The notes under the pieces were generated by a model. The model was given only the letters and a program-made list of their open reading frames with translations, was not told the DNA's origin and did not search any database. Below, piece by piece: positions 49,319-61,668 of a stretch of 64,000 bases of DNA. Position 1 is the stretch's first letter, and each line of letters begins with the position of its first letter. Location of the stretch: the NCBI GenBank assembly GCA_019916065.1, contig CM034240.1, forward strand, positions 43,163,180 through 43,227,179, given 5' to 3'. A program made the translations under genes and the position numbers. The stretch comes from Vitellaria paradoxa (lineage: Eukaryota > Streptophyta > Magnoliopsida > Ericales > Sapotaceae).

Positions 49319-51411
49319 CTCTGGAATATGAGTTTGGTATTAAATTGAGTTATGATTAAATATTAAATTAAATTAAAAATTTTTCTCATCTTAAATTATG
49401 AACTGCAAATATATTTAATCAAACTATGACTTAATATTAAATTAGAATATAGATAATTAATTTAGAATATTATATAATATTAGTGTTCAAAAAAAAAAAT
49501 TTAAGTCTAAACTTTACGAGACTACGCCGCTACAGCCCACCTTAACTTATACACACTTGCCCATGAACTTGTGTGTGTGAGAGAGAGGGAAAAGATGTTA
49601 TAGTTGCTGAAGGTTTGATTGGAATTGGAAATGTTTAGATGATGACTTTGAGGGTTCTTCTTCTCTTGAACTTCGCGGGATTTTCGTTGATTTATGTTAT
49701 CTCCCACTTCTTAACAAGTGGACGCAAGAGAGTCCAAGTACTTGGTTGGATATGCCTTGCATTCTCCGTGAGTGTATTTGTGGCACCTTTGAGCATTATG
49801 GTGAGTTAATTAGCAATCTCAAGCTTTCTATATGTATATATATATTGCCTTGTCTTCTAATTCACTTGAATAAATAAAACTCATACATATATATACTTTT
49901 GTTTATATAAAATGCAGAGACAAGTCATTCGCACCAAGAGTGTGGAGTTCATGCCATTCTCCTTATCCTTTTTCCTCACAGTGAATGCCATTATGTGGTT
50001 CTTTTATGGTCTATTGCAAAAGGATTTCTACATTACAGTAAGTGCTCCTTCATTTCTAGAGTAATATATCTAGTTATAAGAGATATTAAAGATGGCAAAA
50101 CTTCTACATGCTTTACCATATATACATGCATATATATATATATATATATATGGTTTTTGAAATATCATTAAACTCCACTAATTGATTGATGTCTTTACTC
50201 TTTAGCACAGAACAATCTTAATTTGTGACTACTTAATAATTGAGCCAAAGCAGACAAATCATATTTTCACAGTACCATAGGACAGTGATATTCCATATAT
50301 GGGCTCAACAATTGGTTAATTGGAAAACAAAGCAAGTAGACGTTGAATAGAAAAATTAGAATCGATTAGTAAATTAATTGAATTTGAATATTTCTGGGTA
50401 ACTTTTTTAAGAATTTGAACTCGTTTAATATATATATATTATAAAATAATATACATCTCTAGAACATATTAATTTTGTATTATATCATGTTATAATTAAT
50501 GTTTTTTTTTTAATTTTTAAAAATAGTGCTACAATTTATTGAATTTTTAACTGCACTATTTCTGTATTAATTATTATTCTTTAAGCCATCACACTTTACA
50601 ATAATATTTTAAATTTATATATTTTATCCATATAAGTTATTATTGTTGTAATTATATTTAAAATGTATAAATGTAGCATATTAATTACAATGAGTCAATA
50701 TTATTTTCCGTGATTGATGAAGACATACTTAATTATGATGATTTCTTTTTTTATAATGCCGAAAGATCATCATGAAAAGGTAATCATAAACAACTCAAGT
50801 CAGCTGAAGTCTATTCATTAACAAACCAGCTGGCTAGGTTTGAATAAAATATATTCATATATAACTTATTTAGCAAATAAGACTAGCAACCCACCCTGGT
50901 TGGTCCAGTGGAACGGGAGTCAAGTTTAAGATTTGAGTGATACACTCAGGTTACTAGTTTGATTCTCATTTAGAGCGGGTAGAATTTAAGTAGGGATCGT
51001 GATGGTGAGTTGTTTTATAAAAAAAAAAAAACAAGACTAGTAAATTAAATTTGAGCAGTATTAAGATCAGCTTGGTTCGATTCATTTTTAATTTTATAAT
51101 ACAAATCATCTATATGTATTTGTATTAACATGAATTTCCACTTTTTTTTTTTTTTTTTCATTCTTTAAAATTTACAGCTTCCAAACATTCTAGGTTTTGT
51201 GTTTGGGGTACTTCAAATGGTTCTATATCTGACCTACAAGAACCACAAGAAAGTCCAAGAAGAGCAGAAGCTACCAACTTTTGTCAAAGAAGGGGAAGGC
51301 ACCACAGTGAACTCTTTGCCAAATAATTCTGATGAAAACAAAGAGAAGGACAAGAACAAGCATCAAAATCTGCATGACGAAAGCAGCCAATTAAGTTTAA
51401 TTAATATTTAA
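49319..51411 (+). pseudogene. 5'-truncated SWEET (exons 4-6 of gene 2); possible half-SWEET
   Basis: From 49319 this matches gene 2 from within intron 3. Exons: 49639-49800, 49918-50037, 51178-51411, with splice sites intact and protein sequence identical to gene 2 except one Gly-to-Glu change in the tail (near 51379). Exons 1-3 and the promoter are gone. Exon 4 happens to start with ATGATG, preceded in frame by TAG, so a spliced transcript could encode about 171 residues: the linker helix, the second three-helix bundle and the tail. SWEET proteins need two bundles in one chain or assembled subunits, so activity is doubtful. It is called a pseudogene fragment. Confidence 0.9.
50875..51038 (+). 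mobile_element. SINE in the intron of the half-SWEET (unit 2 copy)
   Basis: Same element, position and TSD (AAGACTAG ... AACAAGACTAG) as 30074-30236, with several substitutions, so it was present before the duplication. Confidence 0.85.
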
Positions 51412-53370
51412 TTTAGCCTCTAATCAAGTTTAATTAGTTGACTTTTATAATTTTCCAATATGATTTCCATGAAAGCTTCACTGCATGTCTCTATCCAGTT
51501 GGGTCCCCCAGTGTTCTATTTTATGTTGTTTCACATATTGTTATGTTTACCTTTCCCTGTATCCATATGTTAAAGTTTGTAAAATTTCTCTCCTAAGAAT
51601 TGAATAATAAAATTAAAAAAAGATAATAATTTATGTATTAAATAATGAATTGAATGGTAAAAACATTAATTTGTTGTATTATGTTAATTGGATAATTCCA
51701 TTTATCTGGTAAATTAGATAATTTATTCTGTTAGATAAATTAGATAACTAATTTATTGAATTAAATTATATATTTCACATTCTGCGTTAGTGATTATTAA
51801 TGTATATACTGCACGGTATATTTATACAAATTAATTAATTTTTTAATAGTATTAGGATCAATCATCAAATATATGTATGAATGAAACATTTATATAAATA
51901 AGTAATTTTTATTTAGAAGTAATGCATTTTCTTTTTGTTTTCAAATTATTGTACCAAATGCATATATATATATATATATATATTTATATATTGGTAATAA
52001 TCCATACCTATTACATTCTGAATAAAATTAGTATTAAGTTTTTTATAAAATTAAAATTCTGAACAAAAAGTTCAAATCGAAAAAATTATGATAATTCATA
52101 AATTTTAATTTTTTTTTCAAAACTTTAAACCTTAACAGTTACTACATATGTTTCGGTCTCTCTCTTTCTCCAATTAATTTTTGATAAGCACCATAAAAAA
52201 ATATAACTTATTTTTATTAAGTTATTTTATGAGATAGATGATAGTGGGATTCAGTAAAATAAGAATTGAGTAAGAAATTAAAAATATAAAAATGATCTTA
52301 ATCGTTAAATGAAAGAAAAATAATTTTTAACCATTAGATTTCATTTTGTGATAAAGATATTTTTAAAAATCGTCTTATTTTATTATATAAACATATTTTA
52401 GAGGGATTTAAGAAATGTTTAAATATTTTATTAAATCTTAAAAAAATAAATTCAAAACTTGCGACTGTCCCTTCCACTTCAGTGCCCCCACCTATCATTG
52501 ATTTTGAATACAGAAACCTTCGATCTTGAATTTGCCGATTTTGAGATTTTGGAAGGGGGGAGTTGTTTAGTGCGCTGAAAATCGTTAAAAATGTCTTAAA
52601 ATTTTTAAAATTTTTTAACATATTTTATACTCTCCGTATTTTGTAGAATTTTTATAAATTAATATATATCTATTTATTCCAATAACTTTTTATGAATCCC
52701 TATAAATTTTTACAAATCCTAATAACATTTCATAAATCGTAATAATTTTTCTACAAATTTTAAAAATTTTTCAATGACTAAAAAAACCATTGTTTTTTTT
52801 CGAAAAAATTAACGTAAAAGTTAAAAATTTTCACTACTCATCTTTGGAAAACGTGATTTTGTGATTGTGCGCCAAACGTTAAAAAATTACCCAAATCATA
52901 TTTTTCCTTTTTTTTATTGCTCTAAATGCACCTTTTATAAATTGTGGTTTAAACTTAGAAGTTTTTCATTCTTAGAATTGATTTGGTTTTGAAGGAAATA
53001 ATTGAGTTAATTTAATTTGATTTGATAAATAATTTTTTTTTTTTTTTTTTGGGTTCAGAATACATGTTCATATTCAAGAACTAAATTAAAATTCTTATGT
53101 TTGAAACTTAACTAGAATTGAATTGATTAAAGAAATAATTTTAACCCTGTTGAATGGAAAAAAAATTAAAATAATATGATATATAAAAGTAAATTTGTCC
53201 AATGGATGAAGAAAAGAACAAATTATCACCTAATTTTATTATTTTGGCTTTGGATTTTAAATAATACAAAAATTTAAAACTTTGATTATTAAATAAAACC
53301 AAATCCAACTCATAAAAAAGCCTTATATTTTAATGTCAAATATAAAAATAAAAATTAATGACAATATAAT
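51412..53370. other. unit 2 copy of 30602-32542, no gene
   Basis: Colinear AT-rich DNA including the (AT)n run at about 51962-51985. A frame at 52334-52621 (minus) differs in length from its partner at 31544-31795, so it is not conserved as coding. Confidence 0.6.
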
Positions 53371-55657
53371 AAATAACATGGGGTTTTTGGAGGCCGGTCA
53401 CTATTTATGAACTTATAAACATTTAAGTCATACCCAAAAATCTTATTTGTGAATAAGTCACACTTGCAACAAAAAGACCAAAAAGGATATCACGCGTTTT
53501 TCACTACATTTCAAAACTGCCAGTTTTATCCGAAAATAGTGCACACTTTACTCATAACTTCCGTGACTTTCCATCTTCTTTATAAAGCAAGTAAAACTGA
53601 TTTTTGAAAACAAAATCAAAACTGTTTGAGAAAAACCTAATTCCGCGACTTTCCATCTTCTTTACAAAATAAGTAAAACTGATTTTTGGAAACAAAATCA
53701 AAACTATTAAGGAAAACAGTACCACATAATAAAACAATACCGCATAAAAAATAATACCACATAATAAAACATTATCGCATAAAAACAGTACCGCATAAAA
53801 ACAGTACCACATAATAAAACAGTACCGTTTAAAAAAACAGTACCTCATTAAAACAGCACCATTCTTTGCATGATATAGTCATGCGTTACTGTTTTTGAAC
53901 GAGCATGCATCCTAAAAAAACAGTACCGCAGACATGTCGTACTGTCACACATGCGGTACTGTCGGTCATTCGTTTGATATGTGAACTATTTTTGTGTTTA
54001 CATGTGATGTTTGCATGATAGAGTCGTGCGGTACTGTTTTTGAACGAGCATGCATCCTAAAAAAAACAGTACCGCAGACATGTGGTACTGTCACACATGC
54101 GGTACTGTCGGTTATTCGTTTGATATGTGAACTATTTTTGTGTTTACATGTGATGTTTGCATGATAGAGTTATGCGGTACTGTTTTTGAACGAGCATGCA
54201 TCCTAAAAAAAACAGTACCGCAGACATGTGGTACTGTTACACATGCGGTACTGTCGGTCATTCGTTTGATATGTGAACTATTTTTGTGTTTACATGTGAT
54301 ATTTGCATGATAGAGTCGTGCGGTACTGTTTTTGAACGAGCATGCATCCTAAAAAAAACAGTACCGCAGACATGTGGTACTGTCACACGTGCGGTACTGT
54401 CGGTTATTCGTTTGATATGTGAACTATTTTTGTGTTTACATGTGATGTTTGCATGATAGAGTCGTGCGGTACTGTTTTTGAACGAGCATACATCCTAAAA
54501 AAAACAGTACCGCAGACATGTGGTACTGTCACACATGCGGTACTGTCGGTCATTCGTTTGATATGTGAACTATTTTTGTGTTTACATGTGATGTTTGCAT
54601 GATAGAGTCGTGCGGTACTGTTTTTGAACGAGCATGCATCCTAAAAAAAACAGTACCGCAAACATGCGGTACTGTCACACATGCGGTACTGTCGGTTATT
54701 CGTTTGATATGTGAACTATTTTTGTGTTTACATGTGATGTTTGCATGATAGAGTCATGCGGTACTGTTTTTGAACGAGCATGCATCCTAAAAAAAACAGT
54801 ACCGCAGACATGTGGTACTGTCGGTCATTCGTTTGATATGTGAACTATTTTTGTGTTTACATGTGATATTTGCATGATAGAGTCGTGCGGTACTGTTTTT
54901 GAACGAGCATGCATCCTAAAAAAAACAGTACTGCAGACATGTGGTACTGTCACACATGCGGTACTGTCGGTTATTCGTTTGATATGTGAACTATTTTTGT
55001 GTTTACATGTGATGTTTGCATGATAGAGTCGTGCGGTACTGTTTTTGAACGAGCATGCATCCTAAAAAAAACAGTACCGCAGACATGTGATACTGTCATA
55101 CATGCGGTACTGTCGATTATTCGTTTGATATGTGAACTATTTTTTGTATTTACATATGATGTTTGTATGATAGAGTCATGCGGTACTGTTTTTGAACGCG
55201 GTACTGTTTTTGAACGAGCATGCATCCTAAAAAAAACAGTACCGCAGTCATGTGTTTAAATACGTAATCCAAATCTGTATATATTCATTCGATCGACGTT
55301 AATCTCACAGCACAAACTCGCGTAATCCGTGTGTATTCCTTCGTATATAATCCTTTAACAGATTTTTATCTCACTATATGTTCACGCAATTGATATGGAA
55401 TGAAACAAAAACGGAAAACGTGATTTTCGGTTCCATAATTTTCGGCAACTCCATCTCAGTTAATTATAGAAAAAAGGCATTTAAGTCATATTATAAATTA
55501 TATTCAAAACAAACTCGTGGGGCCCACTCAAAAGTATGACTTAAATACAAAACTTTTCACATTAATGTGACTTAAAAGCAATACTTTTTTTTGAGTATGA
55601 CTAATAACTTTAAAAGATTACCAAGTATGACTTGGATACAATTTTCCGAAATAACAT
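53371..55657. mobile_element. MULE-like element with 146-bp array, copy 2, with 9-bp TSD
   Basis: The element 53380-55648 (2269 bp) has the same ends as the copy at 6348-9115. The TSD AAATAACAT is at 53371-53379 and 55649-55657, and the undisturbed target AAATAACAT occurs once at 32543-32551 in unit 1. This proves insertion after the segmental duplication, or loss from unit 1, which would be less likely to be so precise. Confidence 0.92.
53862..55252. repeat. 146-bp tandem repeat array, about 9.5 units
   Basis: The anchor ACTGTCGGT, or variants, is at 53958, 54104, 54250, 54396, 54542, 54688, 54817, 54963 and 55109. One unit is 17 bp short. Many units carry GAGTCGTGCGG where the first array has GAGTCATGCGG, so units are more alike within than between arrays. 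The final unit has the same 22-bp internal duplication (about 55188-55222). Confidence 0.95.
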
Positions 55658-58600
55658 TCCTTTTGGACTTCAGTAGGATTTTAAGCCCGTTTAACTCAAC
55701 CGGTTTGACATAATATTTTTAATATTTTATGTATTTATATATATTGGTATATTTATATTTTTTTTTATAAATATAAATATAGTACTAAAATAATTGTGTA
55801 TATTATTTTTTTTTTAGCTAAACTAAATGTGATTAAGGAGGAGGTCATGCCATTCAAAAGTTAGGCTCGAATTTTTTGAGGCCCGGCCGTGCCAGACCAG
55901 ATGGATATTTTTTAAAATATTTTCAAGCTAAAAGACAATGTGGGGCTGAGCCCAAAAACCGGGGATTCAAACTCTGTCTAGCCCATGCATTTTGAGGTAT
56001 GGTTTGTGCGAAGAAAACGCAAAAACCTTTTTGTAGCTAACTTTTTTTTTTTTTTTGGACATATATTCCATCGTTGTTTGAAAGAAGCCAAAGCTGGCGT
56101 TACCATAAGCGAAGAGGGAGTATGGGCTATAAGTTGGGCTCAGATCCATATTCTCCCTGTCTTTGCCTTGCAGTGTGGGGTCGAATTTGGGCTCAGACCC
56201 ATAGCCTCTTACTCTTTCCCTGGTTTCAGTATGGGTTTAATGGCCCAAGCATGGTCTAATGCAATTTGGATCAGATTAAGATCATATCGTACCTCTCATT
56301 CCACCGGTACCAACGACTACACTTTGACTTGCGAACAGGGCTGACTCACGGTAAAACTGGTGGGGTAGTCGACTCTATTAAATCTTTTTTTTTTTCATTA
56401 TTTTTACATCTTTTTAAATAATTGTTGCTAATCGTCGTTTATTGTCTGGTTACAATTGTCGACCTTTTCTTTTCTTTTCTTTTGTTTTGTGTGACGCATA
56501 TGTACAAAATTAATTTAATATCAAAATTATTAATTTTGTTAAAATAATTTTAATTTCTTTTCAAATTATTCTCATAGAATTTATTATATTACTGTAATTA
56601 TTTTTAATTTCTTGCAGCATTAGTACCACCTAAAGCCAACCAACGATGCCAATTAACACAACCCCCCAAAAAAGAAAGAGATTGCTAACACTCTTAGTTG
56701 TCGTTACAATTGCCAAAAGTCATTCCAAAATTAAACTCTCATGCCTTTAATTGTCATTACAATTTAAATACCAAGTTTTAATGTGAAATTAGATATAAAA
56801 AAATTCAGGATTACAAAATGTAATTTATATACTCTAGTAGTTTACAATAATTCACAAGCTTTCATGTGCACTGATGGTTAAAAGTTATAGTTAGACTTGA
56901 GTCTCATATGCCTTCATCCTTTTGGTGATGAACTGTGCTCCCATCTTTAAATTAGGATGACTTAAAATTAAATTAACTAACTAATTTGGTCAAATTTTCA
57001 AATTGAAAATAAATTTATTTTTGTTTCTACACATAATGTTATAATGGTTTAGAATATAACAAATCATTATCATGATTAGCTCACACAAAATATTTTGAGA
57101 GGGTGACAGATTATCTTAATACAATTTATTTATAATTATAGTAATTATACATGAAAATACTGTGCAAATTTTACGTATAGAATAATGTAATCAAATTACA
57201 TTCATACAAGAAGCACTTAAATATTTATTTCTATGTCCAATATTATTTTACCCAAAAAAAAAATTTAAAATATACATGATTATTAGTATAAAAATATGTT
57301 TTTAGTGAACGTTTTGACAATAAATTCAGTTCTGATATATATATATATATATATATTTAATGGAATGCCCCCCCGCTCTTGATCGCGCTCAACTTTCAAA
57401 TTATGTGACATACAGAGCTGAATGCTGCAACAACCTTTATGGTTCTAGTATTGTTCATCATGAATCATGATCATGAACAAAGTAAATCCAAAGAGGGATC
57501 GATCCATCCATCCATCTGCCAAACATTAATTAGTTGGTGAAGCTTTGACAGTTTCCAGCTAATAAATGTTGATCAAAATTATGCAATCAAAAAAGTCAAG
57601 CTATCATTTACAACCCAAATCATAATTAAGGTCAATACCGAAGATGTGTTTGATATATATCTATATCTATATATACATATTATTATTTTTTTTTTGTAAT
57701 CCGGAACTCTACCGGTTTATTATGGTCCTCAACGAGTCGTGTAGTTGACAGGTAAACCGGGAGATGGGCGCCGACCCTCTCACACATCCCGCTTTGGTAA
57801 ATGTTGCAACCGGTGAGACTCGAATACACACTAAGCCCGAATTTACGGTTCTTAGCAGAAACTGTGAATCCGCTGAACTATCCCGTCGAGTCTATACATA
57901 CATATTATTGATATTGGTATTGTGCCTTCTCACCTAATCTTGAACTACAAGTCCCCAATGAGTTGGCACAAATTTGTTTTCCCCTTCTCCTGCTCTGCAA
58001 TTTTTTTTTTTAATTATATAATATAAGTACTCCTGTGCAACCTTTATTTTATTTTATTTTTTATCCAAAGTAATTAAAAAATTAACACCTGGCCACCCAA
58101 CCCCAAGTACCCCATCTTTCATTTAAAATCATTCCATCCCCATTTTTTAGCAGACAATCTTTTCACATGCATGCGTACCTGTGACTAATTATCCCTATGC
58201 ATGGGCTGAGGAAAAAAAATATTCAAGCACCACACAGTATGTTTGAAGTTTAAAAAATTTTTGTATAAAATTATAGTCTCATAATTTATACTATATATAA
58301 AATTTAAATATTTTTTAAAGGATCAAGTGGACTCAGAGATCCTAATTTCAACACTCGGACTTAAAATTTAATCCAAGCCCGTTTCATTTAAAAAAAAAAA
58401 AGTTGTCTCTCAAGCTTGCCTTTTTATCGAATCGGGCTTTTGATTGACTAAAGGCTCCATTTGGATACAAAGTTAATTCTAAATTTTTTCTATAATTTTT
58501 TTTATCTTATATGATTTTTTTAACCAAAATTTGATTTTTTTAAAAAATTATATCTATTAGCGTGTTAATCGCATTCGTTTAAAAAAATCAAAAAATTTAT

Positions 58601-60150
58601 ATCCATTTAGATAAAATTTAAAAATTAAATAAATAAATAAATAATTTTTTTCGTTCCTTTCTTATTCAAGTAGAGAATGTTTATTTAAATGAACGTAAAT
58701 TTTTTAATTTTTTTTAGAACATAATTGATACCACTAAAAATTACAGTATATGAAAAGAAAATTAAATTTCAGTAAAACAATTAAAAAATTAAAATTAAAT
58801 TTTATAACCAAACAAAGTCTGAATCCAACTCCGGTAACCTTCGTAACTAAAGCGTGACAAGGGCATCCAAAGGCTATCTTAGGATTCTTATTGGCAAAGC
58901 CTATGATCAGCTCCAAATTTAAGGAAGAAGACAAGGACTCGGGTCGACTGCCATTCTCATAAATTTTAACTTATTTTTTTCAATCATTATATTCTTGCTT
59001 TCACAATAATCAATTTGTACGACGGCTAAAAGTTTAGAAATATATTATAAATTATAATTAACACCAAGCTGTAAACTTTTGCAGCCCTTAAGCTAAGGGA
59101 GGGTTTGATAATTAAATTTTAATAATTTTTGGACAAAAGTTATTAATTAAAATTTTTTATACGTTTAGTAAAATAGATGAATGGTAAGTTTTAGTAATTT
59201 TTTTATTATTTAGTAAAAAATTAGTAACTTTTATTATCAGTTAATCAATTAAATATTGAATCCCTTACACCTAAGAATGTAATTGGTTCAATTTTCAAAG
59301 TCAAACCGACAAAATTTTACTAATCAACACATGTCGAATGTTAAAATTTTATTAATCGATACCGATGTCAATACAAAATACCAAATTTTACTTTCTAAAT
59401 AATTGAAACCAAAATCAAATAAAAAATTATATATCAAAACTAAACTGAATTAATTGATTATGTTAGTTAACCGATTACTAATCTTTTCGCTTACCCTCCT
59501 AATTCGGAATGCAATCCCCCAAGGATATAAATAATTAGGTGAAGGTGCTCATTGTAACTCCTTATTCCTTGTATTGTTTTTCAGCAAATTTAAACTATTA
59601 TATCAGATTTCTTATTTTATTTCACATCCAGCAATCAACATCAAAAAATTAACCTCACAAACCTGCCCAAAGAAACCTAAGATTTCCTACTACAAATCCC
59701 TCACAACAGGGAAACGGGGAATCTCTGTGATAAAACCACAGGACCCTACGGGCAAACCAGAGCATACACGAGGTTGACAACAATGAAAAAGATAGCAATA
59801 AAATTGAACCAGAACTTACTGATACGCAGAAGATTGCAGAAGGGAAGGACTCGGGAAATATCAGAGAGCAATGAACTTCAAGATGTCAAAGTAAAATCCA
59901 GCAATGGCACCTGGGGGTTTTTAGAACGACGACCCAAAAACTCAAAAATCTCGCCTGAAAGTCAACGGCTGTGATTTAATTATCTCCAATTGACAGGATG
60001 CGTTTGTGCATCTTCCCTGTCACGAATGTGCACGTGGCATAAAATCTGAAAAGTTGTATCGATAGTGCGGCGCTGAAACGATGTCATTATTGCCACAACC
60101 ATGCTGCATTAATTATGCATACGGGGTTAGGTGCTCAGGAAATCAGGAGA
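55658..60150. other. unit 2 copy of 32552-37090, no gene
   Basis: Colinear with unit 1, including the SINE and the 5'-UTR-like block (59.6-60.0 kb). Frames at 56074-56259 and 55985-56344 overlap each other in different phases and have no family motif. Confidence 0.55.
57674..57909 (-). mobile_element. tRNA-derived SINE, minus strand (unit 2 copy)
   Basis: Copy of 34572-34806 with TSD TACATATTATT at 57674-57684 and 57899-57909. A- and B-box regions are retained. Confidence 0.85.
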
Positions 60151-60156
60151 ATTGGG

Positions 60157-60780
60157 GGCCCCTAGTATAGGAGTTATACTTTTCCGATCGGATTTATTTG
60201 ACTGAGATAAGTACTCGACTAGGATCACCCGACTGGCACCAATCGGTCTTATCGACCGGGGGCATCCACATGACCGAATCAACCCCCAATTATAGTAGGA
60301 CCCGTTCGTGGTACGAGGCTATCCTTGAATAACCTGACCAGCCGAGACACCCCGCTCTCCTCCCCGAATGGGATCCCGCCAAAATAACGTTATATACCAA
60401 ACATATAACGGCTGTCTGACATATCTCTGGATACTCGCCTATAAGGGTGTAGTCTAACCCTAATAGTTTGGGTAACTAACCAAAGAATGTACTCATTGGG
60501 ATCTGTTAGTATAATTGTTTTAACCTGATTAGAGGAAAAATCCCAAATCGAGGTAACACAGGTATATCACGCTGATGTATACTCCATCCTTATACATGTA
60601 TATATATAAGCCCCTTCTCTCAAAAAAGGTAGACACAGGCAATATACTTTACTTGTTGTTACTCTCTAAAAATTTACTTTGCTAACTTAAGTATCGGAGG
60701 TTCCTTGTCATGCACCACACCGGTGTCAAGACAGTAATCCAGGTTCGGGTCGGACCGTTCGCAACACTCCCAGATCACTG
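60157..60780 (+). mobile_element. gypsy-like LTR (unit 2 copy)
   Basis: Matches 37095-37700; the first dinucleotide reads TA instead of TG. Confidence 0.5.
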
Positions 60781-60795
60781 TGTTATCAGAAGTGA

Positions 60796-61460
60796 AAGCT
60801 AAATTTTGAGATACCTAAAAGGATTCAAAGACTAGATGCATTTTACCCATTGAAAGAAGCCAACTTTTCCCATCTTTTCTTCTTTAATTTTTATTTTTTC
60901 TTCATTTCTTCAACAAAAATTTAGAAAGATAATTTGTGGGAGCTCTTTACCTCAAACTCAAAATTCCTCTTGTATTTCACATAAATCGCCAACACTTTTT
61001 ATTTGCACCCTCGGTGCTATGACTTTTATTTTTTCACTGTAGAACTGCCCAATAATTTTGGCATTCATTGTACACAAAACAATATAAGAAAAGCAGCACC
61101 ATATGTCCGTAGCAACTGAACTTTGAGTATTCATTACAATAAAATTATATCTATATATATAGGAGAGACAATAAATTCCAAATTATACAATAAAAACTAG
61201 GCAAATTCAACTGACAATGTAAAAACGAAGAGGGCTTTCACCAAAAATTGAGTCAAAATAAGAATCAGACCAAACCCTCCGCCTATCACAGCTAGCAATT
61301 TCACGGTTTGAGCCTGTATTTTTAGCCCAAAATTAATCAGTGAGAAATTATAAAAACTTAATGATTTAGCCTCTATTTGTTTCAATGTAAAACTGTTTTT
61401 GAGGGAGAAAAAAATATTTAATTTTATTCGAGAATTTTTTTTTTTAAATATATAAGTAAA
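60796..61460 (-). pseudogene. SWEET remnant: 3' flank fused to part of exon 4 (unit 2 copy)
   Basis: Same structure as 37725-38392: 3' flank, abrupt join, then a minus-strand exon 4 piece beginning [20 protein letters not shown], then intron 3 sequence. Exons 5, 6, 3, 2 and 1 are absent. Confidence 0.85.
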
Positions 61461-61666
61461 AATTTGGTTAGGTTGTTTGTGTGCCAAGCAACCAATTGCA
61501 ACTAATGGGCTAATCCTTCCTCTTATATATATTATCTACCTCTGAATCTGCCAAGCAACCAACACTGGATTTCAGGCAGATTCAGAGGTAGACAACATAT
61601 ATAAGAGGAAGGATTAGCCCATTAGTTGCTTTTGGTTGCTTGGCACACAAACAACCTAACCAAATT
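61461..61666. repeat. SWEET 3'-flank palindrome (unit 2 copy)
   Basis: Arms 61461-61548 and 61579-61666, inverted with a few mismatches, around a ~30-bp spacer. Counterpart of 38393-38598. Confidence 0.92.
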
Positions 61667-61668
61667 AT

